A stretch of DNA of 54,445 nt, taken from the NCBI GenBank assembly GCA_016866785.1, contig VGLH01000009.1, positions 1-54,445 on the forward strand, given 5' to 3'. Under the pieces are notes generated by a model. The model saw nothing but the letters and a program-made list of their open reading frames with translations, made no database searches and was not told the DNA's origin. A program made the position numbers and the translations under genes. This DNA is from Candidatus Poribacteria bacterium. GTDB taxonomy: Bacteria > Poribacteria > WGA-4E > GCA-2687025. Below, piece by piece: positions 49,029 to 54,445 of the stretch (position 1 is its first letter; each line of letters begins with the position of its first letter).

Positions 49029-49667
49029 ATGTCGTTCGGCACAGCACGACGGCGCTCGAACGCGCCCAGCCACATCCTACTCGCCATGCTGCTCGCCGCC
49101 ACGGCGGGCTGCGCTTCGTTCTCGACACTCCTGCACACCAATTGGAGCGAGAACTACGCCCTCGACGCCTACGGGGCGACCGCCAACCACGAAGCGCTCA
49201 TCGACGGCAAGCCGACCACCGTCGCGAGCACGCCCGTCAAAGCCGATCCGCGCGAGTTCGTGGTCCAGTTCCCGGAACCGAAGCGCGTGCGCCGCATTCG
49301 CATCGTGAACCACAACCTCTACCGATTCACCGTCTCCTACTGGGACGCGGAGCGGTCGGACTGGCAGGTGGTCAAGACGGTGTGGCAGCGGCGGGACGTG
49401 GACAGCTTCGAGCGCTCCATCCAGCCGCTCTTCACGATCACCGGGATCAACTTCGTGACGGACCGCATACGGATCGCCGTCTCGCGAACCGTCGAAGACC
49501 AGATCGTCAACAAGCTGGCTCCCGATCCGTCGGACAAGATCCTCGATCACGTGCAGCGCACGGTTGGCGGGACGTGGATGGAGTTCTGGCGGGTCATCGT
49601 CGAGTCGCCAGCCCGAGTCCGTGAGGTCGAGGTCTACGGCGTCCTGCCGCGCGAGACGAAGAGCTAG
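49029..49667 (+). CDS. Lipoprotein with discoidin (F5/8)-like domain
   Basis: 212 aa; GGAGG 8 bases before the ATG. The signal ends in TAGC (lipobox ATAGC, residues 25-29). The mature part reads as a discoidin-like beta-sandwich: NHEALIDGKPTTVASTPVKA, FVVQFPEPKRVRRIRIVNHN, YRFTVSYWDAERSDWQVVKT, WRVIVESPARVREVEVYG. Such domains bind carbohydrate or surface ligands. Its stop shares the CTAG with the convergent M19 gene (49664-49667). Its initiation region is identical over 18 bases to that of the esterase gene at 18840. Confidence 0.85.
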   Translation: MSFGTARRRSNAPSHILLAMLLAATAGCASFSTLLHTNWSENYALDAYGATANHEALIDGKPTTVASTPVKADPREFVVQFPEPKRVRRIRIVNHNLYRFTVSYWDAERSDWQVVKTVWQRRDVDSFERSIQPLFTITGINFVTDRIRIAVSRTVEDQIVNKLAPDPSDKILDHVQRTVGGTWMEFWRVIVESPARVREVEVYGVLPRETKS

Positions 49668-50638
49668 TCCATCACGGCGCGGATGACCCGGAGCCAGTTG
49701 CCGCCCATCACCTGGGCGACATCCGGCTCGGAGTAGCCGCGTTCCAGCAGCGCCTCGGCGATCCGTGGGTAGCAGAGGATGTTCTCGAGCCCCGGCACTC
49801 GCGGATCGTCGAAGCCGTCGAAGTCCGACCCCAACGCGACATGCTCGACGCCCGCCGTCTGGATCGCGTGGTCCATGTGATCCATGAACCGCCCGAACGT
49901 CGGCACGTGCGCGTCGATGAAGAACGGCACGATGGACATGCCCATCAGTCCGCCGTTCCGGGCGATCCGTCGCATCTGGTCGTCGGTCAGGTTCCGCTCG
50001 TGCGGGCAGAGGGCGCGGGCGTTCCCGTGCGAGAATACGACCGGTTTCTGCGCGATGTCGATGGCGTGTTCGAAGCACGAGTCGGAGATGTGCGCCAGAT
50101 CGCAGACGATGCCGAGTCGTTCGAGCTCTGACATCACCTGCACGCCGAAGGGCGTCAGCCGCCCGCCGGTGCTGTTCTGGCGCGTCGAGTCCGCGATGGC
50201 GTTCCGCCGGAAGTGCGTCAGACCCAGCAGTCGGACGCCGAGACGGTGGAACATCCGCAGAAGCCCGATCTCGCCGTCGAGGAAGTCGCCGCCTTCGAGC
50301 GTCACGAACACGGCGAGCTTGCCGTCGCGCTGGGCGTCGAGAACGCTCCGCGAGTCGGTTCCCAGGATGATCGCGTCGGTGTGAGTCTGAACAACGCGGT
50401 GGAACACGTCGAGGATGGTGAGCGCCCAGCGCGGGAAGGGCTCCCGGTAGGCGCTACCGCAAACAGGCGCGATGGCGAGAAACTGAGCGGTCAGCCCCAC
50501 CTGATGCGCTCGCGGCAGGTCGAAGTCCGTGGCGGCGAGTCGCTGATCGAAGCGGGGGCTGCCCTCCCAGACGCGGTGAAGCGTGTCGGCGTGTCCGTCG
50601 ATCAGCAACGAGGGCGCTCCTGCCATATCGTCTGCCAT
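49664..50638 (-). CDS. Membrane dipeptidase, M19 family
   Basis: 324 aa. Zinc-binding set of the M19 amidohydrolase fold intact: HxD (DGHADT), Glu (TLEGGD), His (DLAHIS), His (SHGNAR) and Asp (GSDFDG). Hydrolyses dipeptides, often with D-residues at the C-terminal side. No signal peptide visible, so probably cytoplasmic. Convergent with the lipoprotein gene and 6 bases after HIBADH. Confidence 0.93.
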   Translation of the reverse strand: MADDMAGAPSLLIDGHADTLHRVWEGSPRFDQRLAATDFDLPRAHQVGLTAQFLAIAPVCGSAYREPFPRWALTILDVFHRVVQTHTDAIILGTDSRSVLDAQRDGKLAVFVTLEGGDFLDGEIGLLRMFHRLGVRLLGLTHFRRNAIADSTRQNSTGGRLTPFGVQVMSELERLGIVCDLAHISDSCFEHAIDIAQKPVVFSHGNARALCPHERNLTDDQMRRIARNGGLMGMSIVPFFIDAHVPTFGRFMDHMDHAIQTAGVEHVALGSDFDGFDDPRVPGLENILCYPRIAEALLERGYSEPDVAQVMGGNWLRVIRAVMD

Positions 50639-50644
50639 GGATGG

Positions 50645-51538
50645 TTACGACCTGCCTCGGAAAGTGAGCTCCGCGACGCCGGACTTGTCGAGTTCGCCCT
50701 TGCCGATGGCAACCATGCGGCGGAACTGCTCGAGAGTCGCTTTCGCCAGGGGCAGGTCGAGGTGTTCCTCCTCGGCGAGTGCTACGGCGATGCCGGAGTC
50801 CTTCGCGGCGTGGGCGGCGGAGAAGTAGCAGTCGTGGTCGCGGTTCTGCATGTCCTCGCCGTCGGTTTCGAGGACGCGAGAGTTGGCTCCCGTCTGGCTG
50901 AACACCTCGCGGAGCATCGACAGATCGAGCCCGAGGGCGTCACCGAGCCCCAACCCCTCGGCGAGCGCCGCCGTGTTGATATTCATCACCATGTTGACCA
51001 GCGCCTTCACCTGCGCCGCCTTGCCAGCGGGCCCGATGTACCGGAGCGCCGAGCTCAGCGTTTCCAGGATGGGTTTGGCGCGCTCATAGGCGTCGGGTGA
51101 GCCGCCGACCATCAGGTAGAGCGTCCCCTGCCGCGCCTGGGTGATGCTGCTCGCCATGCACGCTTCGAGGCTCTGAGCCCCGTGCCGGGCGCAAAGGGCT
51201 TCCACTTCGACGTGAACGCCCGGCGTGATCGTCGCGCAGTTGATGAACAGTTTGCCGTCTGCGTGGACGAGCAGCGAGTCGTCGGCGTTGTCCGCGTAGA
51301 TGCGCCGCATCGCTGCGTCGTCCGTCACGACCGTGATGACGACATCGGACAACTCGGTGATCCGCGCCAACGTCGCGGCGGCTTCGCACCCGAGCTCACC
51401 GGCGAGCTCCGTCGAGCGCGCCTTGTCGATGTCGTAGACGGCGGCGACCGCGTACCCAGCGTCGCGCAGGCGGCGAGCCATGTTCGCGCCCATTCTCCCG
51501 ACACCGACGAAACCGATCCGGAGGTCGTTCTTTTCCAT
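50645..51538 (-). CDS. 3-hydroxyisobutyrate dehydrogenase-like beta-hydroxyacid dehydrogenase
   Basis: 297 aa from the ATG at 51538. NAD-binding GFVGVGRMGANMARRLRDAG, substrate-binding region CMASSITQARQGTLYLMVGG, and catalytic Lys in GKAAQVKALVN, followed by the all-helical dimer domain. The family oxidises 3-hydroxyisobutyrate, glycerate or related beta-hydroxy acids. Lies between M19 and DUF5069 genes; no valine-degradation genes nearby, so tartronate semialdehyde reductase or a sugar-acid role is equally possible. Confidence 0.9.
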   Translation of the reverse strand: MEKNDLRIGFVGVGRMGANMARRLRDAGYAVAAVYDIDKARSTELAGELGCEAAATLARITELSDVVITVVTDDAAMRRIYADNADDSLLVHADGKLFINCATITPGVHVEVEALCARHGAQSLEACMASSITQARQGTLYLMVGGSPDAYERAKPILETLSSALRYIGPAGKAAQVKALVNMVMNINTAALAEGLGLGDALGLDLSMLREVFSQTGANSRVLETDGEDMQNRDHDCYFSAAHAAKDSGIAVALAEEEHLDLPLAKATLEQFRRMVAIGKGELDKSGVAELTFRGRS

Positions 51539-51619
51539 CTTCTTCGCTCCGTTCGTTCGGCAAAATGCCCACCGTTGTCGGGTGGGCATGCGTACGAGCC
51601 ACGAGGCATCGCGCTGGTG

Positions 51620-52057
51620 TCAGCCTGTGACGCTCCCGTGGAACGCCAGCCAGTCCTCGAGTTCGTTCAGGCGCACGGCGTCACGGATCGTGCGGTCGTC
51701 CTCAATGCCGTTGGCGCCGAGAATCCCGGAGCGCGTGTCGTCGCCATGCTCGTATCCGCGAACCGCGGCATTGTGCTTCTCGATGTCGGACTCGGTCAGC
51801 TTCGTGCCGTTCGCGCGCACCCACGCCTCGAACTGCGGGTACGTCGGCAGATTCTGATTGACGAAGGCGATGGTCTTGGAGCGGTCCAAGCCGAGATCGT
51901 CGAGGGTCAACTGGTCGAAGCCGTCGCCGCATAGGTCCCAGTCTTCGTGAAGCAGACCCTTGGAGCCGAGCAGTAGCTTCTGCCACAGGCGCGGAAGGTG
52001 AACCGCACCCAATGGACCCGCGGAACCGGAACTGATCAACGGGACTTGTCCCGCCAT
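51620..52057 (-). CDS. DUF5069 protein
   Basis: 145 aa from the ATG at 52057 with AGGAGG 7 bases upstream. The family pattern is clear: GPLGAVHLPRLWQKLLLGSK, GDGFDQLTLDDLGLD, PTYPQFEAWVRANG, SDIEKHNAAVRGYEH. Helical, cytoplasmic, function unknown. Transcribed from a predicted promoter divergent to the TIM-barrel gene. Confidence 0.85.
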   Translation of the reverse strand: MAGQVPLISSGSAGPLGAVHLPRLWQKLLLGSKGLLHEDWDLCGDGFDQLTLDDLGLDRSKTIAFVNQNLPTYPQFEAWVRANGTKLTESDIEKHNAAVRGYEHGDDTRSGILGANGIEDDRTIRDAVRLNELEDWLAFHGSVTG

Positions 52058-52116
52058 GATGCGTCCTCCTCTGTTGTCACCCAACACGGACATCGGTCCC
52101 TGACGGAACCGATGCG

Positions 52117-52145
52117 AGTATAGACCAACGCTCGCGCGGGAACAA
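52117..52145 (-). promoter_or_regulatory. Predicted promoter of DUF5069 gene
   Basis: On the minus strand: -35 TTGTTC (52145-52140), 17-base spacer, -10 TATACT (52122-52117). Predicted start near 52110, 53 bases before the ATG. Confidence 0.5.
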
Positions 52146-52158
52146 GCTCGCGTTGGTC
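52123..52158. promoter_or_regulatory. Candidate operator between divergent promoters
   Basis: 8-bp inverted repeat GACCAACG (52123-52130) and CGTTGGTC (52151-52158), 20-base spacer. The left arm abuts the DUF5069 -10 box, and the right arm lies just before the TIM-barrel -35. Position and symmetry suit a regulator that acts on both genes. Confidence 0.45.
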
Positions 52159-52177
52159 GCAGTTCCGACGGCACGCG

Positions 52178-52206
52178 TTCTGCACAGACCCCAGCGAGCG
52201 TATACT
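52178..52206 (+). promoter_or_regulatory. Predicted promoter of TIM-barrel gene
   Basis: -35 TTCTGC (52178-52183), 17-base spacer, -10 TATACT (52201-52206). Predicted start near 52213, 25 bases before the ATG. The -35 is weak. Confidence 0.4.
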
Positions 52207-52237
52207 GGCTCCCGGCAACGCACGAAGGAGGAGCGCC

Positions 52238-53065
52238 ATGGAATGCGTCGTGTTCCCCAAGTTCTTCCAGACCCTGACGAGCTCGGAGCTCGGGCAGACG
52301 CTGCGCTCCATCGGCTTCGACGGCGTCGACGTCATGGTGCGCGACGGATACTGGGTCACGGCGGACACACTCGCGGAGAGCCTACCCGAGTTCGTGCGAA
52401 CCATGCACGATTTCGGGCTATCGACAGACAACGCGACGACGGACTACGTCGATATCACCGACCCCGACCTGGAGCACGCCGTCGCGACGATGGCGGAGAA
52501 CGGCATCCAGCAGTTCCGGCTCAAAGGCTTTCCCTACGAGGGCTTCGGAACCTTCGCCAGCTCGTTTGACTCCGCGCGTCGCACGCTGGCGCACTTCGAG
52601 AAGCTGGGCGCCAAGCACGGCATCCGCGTCTTCTTCCAGACGCACGGCGGAACGCTTCACGCGACGGCGACGGCATCGCTGTTTCTCGTCCAGGGGTTCG
52701 ATCCGCGCTACATCGGCGTTCACCACGACCCGGCGAACATGATCTGCCAAGAGGGCTACGAGTCGTGGGACAAGGGCTTCGATGCGCTGGGCGACTACCT
52801 GTGCATGGTGGGCGTCAAGAACGCGGCGGCGTTCCTGGCTCCAACGGGTCCGGACTACCGGCTCCGATGGCGGCGCGAATGGACGACGTTGAGCGAGGGT
52901 CAGGTCGATTGGCGTGAAGTGTTCGCCGCGCTGGCTCGAACGGGATTCCGGGGACCCCTCTGCATGCATAACTTCTACGAGCGCGGCATCGCGGGACTGA
53001 CCGAGCAGACGCGCCGCGACCTGGAGTACCTCCGAACTCTCCTCGCGGAAGCCGGACTCGACTAG
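52238..53065 (+). CDS. TIM-barrel sugar phosphate isomerase/epimerase family protein
   Basis: 275 aa, GGAGGAG just upstream of the ATG. AP endonuclease 2-like barrel: LRSIGFDGVDVMVRDGYWVT, GIRVFFQTHGGTLH, IGVHHDPANMICQEG, GQVDWREVFAALARTGFRGP, LCMHNFYERG. The usual metal Glu is replaced by Gln (FFQTHGG) and the last Glu by His or Asn (MHNFYE); the Asp (HHDPAN) remains. A non-standard metal site is possible. It converges on DUF1805 with a 4-base overlap. Substrate unknown. Confidence 0.85.
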   Translation: MECVVFPKFFQTLTSSELGQTLRSIGFDGVDVMVRDGYWVTADTLAESLPEFVRTMHDFGLSTDNATTDYVDITDPDLEHAVATMAENGIQQFRLKGFPYEGFGTFASSFDSARRTLAHFEKLGAKHGIRVFFQTHGGTLHATATASLFLVQGFDPRYIGVHHDPANMICQEGYESWDKGFDALGDYLCMVGVKNAAAFLAPTGPDYRLRWRREWTTLSEGQVDWREVFAALARTGFRGPLCMHNFYERGIAGLTEQTRRDLEYLRTLLAEAGLD

Positions 53066-53397
53066 CGCAGTTCGAGCAGTACGCGAAGCGCCTCGGAGCC
53101 GGTCATACCTTCGCGGATGCCCGCGTCCCGAGCGTGTCTTGTCGCGGCGGCGATCCGAGCGTCGAAGAGGTCTTCGGGATAGACGAGTGGGTGCTCCGGC
53201 GTTCCGCGCGCGACAGCGACGATCTGCCCGAACCGCTCCAGCGTGGCAACGTCGTACGCGCCGCATCCGACAATCCCTCGGTTCGTCAGCAGGGCGCAGT
53301 ACTGACCGCCCTCCCACTGGGCGCGGTGCCCGATGCACCTGCCCCACGCCGTCTCGATGACACGATCCTCGACCGTCGGCAGCGGGTTGTCGGACAC
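53062..53397 (-). CDS. DUF1805 (YunC-like) protein
   Basis: 111 aa from a GTG at 53397 with GGAGG 6 bases upstream; the ORF cannot start later without losing the conserved N-terminus. Family motifs: GGQYCALLTNRGIVGCGAYD, ATLERFGQIVAVARGTPEHP, LVYPEDLFDARI, GMTGSEALRVL. Function unknown in the family. Convergent with the TIM-barrel gene and divergent from the radical SAM gene. Confidence 0.87.
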   Translation of the reverse strand: MSDNPLPTVEDRVIETAWGRCIGHRAQWEGGQYCALLTNRGIVGCGAYDVATLERFGQIVAVARGTPEHPLVYPEDLFDARIAAATRHARDAGIREGMTGSEALRVLLELR

Positions 53398-53436
53398 GAT
53401 GTCCTCCCGATTCTTGATCGCGCACGGAGCGCCGTT

Positions 53437-53465
53437 TTGCCTCTGGGTTCCTGGATGCCTACACT
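53437..53465 (+). promoter_or_regulatory. Predicted promoter of radical SAM gene
   Basis: -35 TTGCCT (53437-53442), 17-base spacer, -10 TACACT (53460-53465). Predicted start near 53472, 50 bases before the ATG. Confidence 0.45.
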
Positions 53466-53521
53466 GGGGTCACGAACGTCGCGACCGGTGACACAGCGAC
53501 GCCGTGCGACATGAGGACGTC

Positions 53522-54445
53522 ATGCCGACCCACACGCACCCTTCACCCATCGATGCGCTGATCGCGTGGGCGCGCGCCATCCGCTCGCGCGAGTTCCTCG
53601 ACGCCAACCGGACGGTCGCGGACCGCTTCGCCGAGGGGCTTGCCGGCGCTGGGCTCGCGGGAACCTCGTTCGCCGACTTGTTCGCGCTCGCCCAATCGGT
53701 CTGCGTCCCGCCGGAAGCCTTGCCTGACGACCTTCGGTCGAAGGATTCCGTCTACCTCGTCATCACGACGCGGTGCAACAACGGCGTCGCCATGCGCGAC
53801 ACGTCCGGCGGCGTGCGGTTCGAGACCTGCGCCCACTGCCTCAACGGATCGGGCCCCCACGGCGCGTCGATGTCGTTCGCCGACGTCGACCGCGTCGTAG
53901 CGAACCTGCCCGACCGCGTTCGCGAGATCGAGATCAGCGGCGGCGAGGTGCTCCACCCGGACGTGCTGCCGCTGACGCTTCACACGCTCCGCGCCTGTTC
54001 CGAGCGGTTCGGCGACGGGCCCCTGCTGTCGATCCAGACCAATGGCGACTTCCTGCGTTCGCCGCGCCAGTCGCGCCGGCTCGTGGCGGAGCTCATCGCG
54101 CATGGGCTCCGGCGGATCGTCGTCGCCAGCATGGATATCTATCACGGGCGCGGGAGAAGTGTCGAGGAAAAGCTCGATGAGCGGAAGCGTCACTACGCGC
54201 GGATCGCGGAAAACCTGAAGCGGGAGTCCGTCGTGTTCGTGGGCGAGGACGACTTCGGCTCGCTGCCGCCCCGTCGCGGGATGCTGACAGCCCACTTCTT
54301 CGGAGCCGACGTGGAGAAGTGGTTCGGCGGTTTCATCGTGGACGACCTCGTGCCGAACGCGCGTGCTGTAAGAACAGGCGTCGCGGTCGAGTCGGCATCG
54401 GGCGTCCGGTTCTGCGACCACCACGCGGGCGCTCAGGGATTCCTC
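53522..54445 (+). CDS. Radical SAM-like protein with widened CX17CX2C cluster motif, cut by window edge
   Basis: 308 codons are open from the ATG at 53522 to the right edge. A helical N-terminal region (to about 80) precedes 'YLVITTRCNN'. The cluster-binding cysteines appear as C, then 17 residues, then CAHC (CX17CX2C) instead of CX3CX2C. A radical SAM GGE motif follows (EIEISGGEVLHPDVLP), then SIQTNGDFL and IVVASMDIYHG, as in strands of the partial TIM barrel. If iron-sulfur bound, it would cleave SAM; the target is unknown. C-terminal cysteines (FCDHHAG) continue past the edge. Divergent from DUF1805. Confidence 0.75.
   Translation, partial: MPTHTHPSPIDALIAWARAIRSREFLDANRTVADRFAEGLAGAGLAGTSFADLFALAQSVCVPPEALPDDLRSKDSVYLVITTRCNNGVAMRDTSGGVRFETCAHCLNGSGPHGASMSFADVDRVVANLPDRVREIEISGGEVLHPDVLPLTLHTLRACSERFGDGPLLSIQTNGDFLRSPRQSRRLVAELIAHGLRRIVVASMDIYHGRGRSVEEKLDERKRHYARIAENLKRESVVFVGEDDFGSLPPRRGMLTAHFFGADVEKWFGGFIVDDLVPNARAVRTGVAVESASGVRFCDHHAGAQGFL

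Noticed and set aside
1-54445. tRNA, rRNA, CRISPR array, insertion sequence, phage or replication origin
   Set aside because: I saw no T-arm/CCA pattern, no regularly spaced repeat array, no transposase or integrase motif, and no cluster of DnaA boxes.

Overview
The window looks like a chromosomal segment of a GC-rich, Gram-negative-type (diderm) bacterium. Support for diderm: a SurA-like periplasmic chaperone, PorV/UPF0164-like outer-membrane proteins, several lipoboxes and secreted proteins with FlgD-like C-terminal domains. The gene mix (Gfo/Idh/MocA oxidoreductase, TIM-barrel sugar isomerase/epimerase family, DUF4838, LamG and ThuA-like secreted proteins, DUF5069, DUF1805) resembles Candidatus Poribacteria or a relative. 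That placement is inferred from gene content, not from a marker gene. I saw no rRNA, tRNA, CRISPR array, insertion sequence or phage gene. No stretch over 300 bases lacks a gene.

Layout. (1) 1-6716, minus: a dipeptide/oligopeptide ABC transporter (unusual solute-binding protein, two permeases, fused DppD-DppF ATPase cut by the left edge), led by a zinc-ribbon membrane protein and a TIM-barrel protein. (2) 6775-15124, minus: an envelope cluster of lipoprotein, membrane-anchored beta-carbonic anhydrase-like protein, LTD/FlgD-tail protein, outer-membrane proteins, SurA-like chaperone and FN3/FlgD-tail protein, many joined by 4-base overlaps. (3) 15135-18634, minus: NfeD protease plus two FloA flotillins behind a good sigma70-type promoter. 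(4) 18840-22528, plus: an alpha/beta hydrolase, MDR dehydrogenase and DUF4838 operon, probably carbohydrate catabolism. (5) 22556-38238, minus: one very long co-directional run of glycolysis genes (gap, pgk, tpiA) and secG, then an uncharacterised cassette (PH-like membrane protein, small conserved protein, MutL/GlmL-type ASKHA protein, barrel-sandwich protein, DUF6754 protein, three membrane proteins, an orphan DppD-type ATPase), then KamA, FolB, M24 peptidase and an SCP2-like protein. (6) 38388-46273, minus: ComF, then secreted proteins (CBM-like, two ThuA-like, LamG) around a multicopper oxidase, COX IV and an SDR-COX III fusion. (7) 46516-54445, mixed strands: oxidoreductase, enolase-superfamily dehydratase, lipoprotein, M19 dipeptidase, HIBADH, DUF5069, TIM-barrel, DUF1805 and a radical SAM gene cut by the right edge.

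Two signals stand out as possibly undescribed. First, four secreted proteins of unrelated fold end in the same short tail, roughly AVxPxGKxxTTWGxhKxR, which looks like a sorting or attachment signal. Second, the MutL-like/barrel-sandwich/DUF6754/membrane-protein cassette looks like a dedicated membrane complex with no known function.
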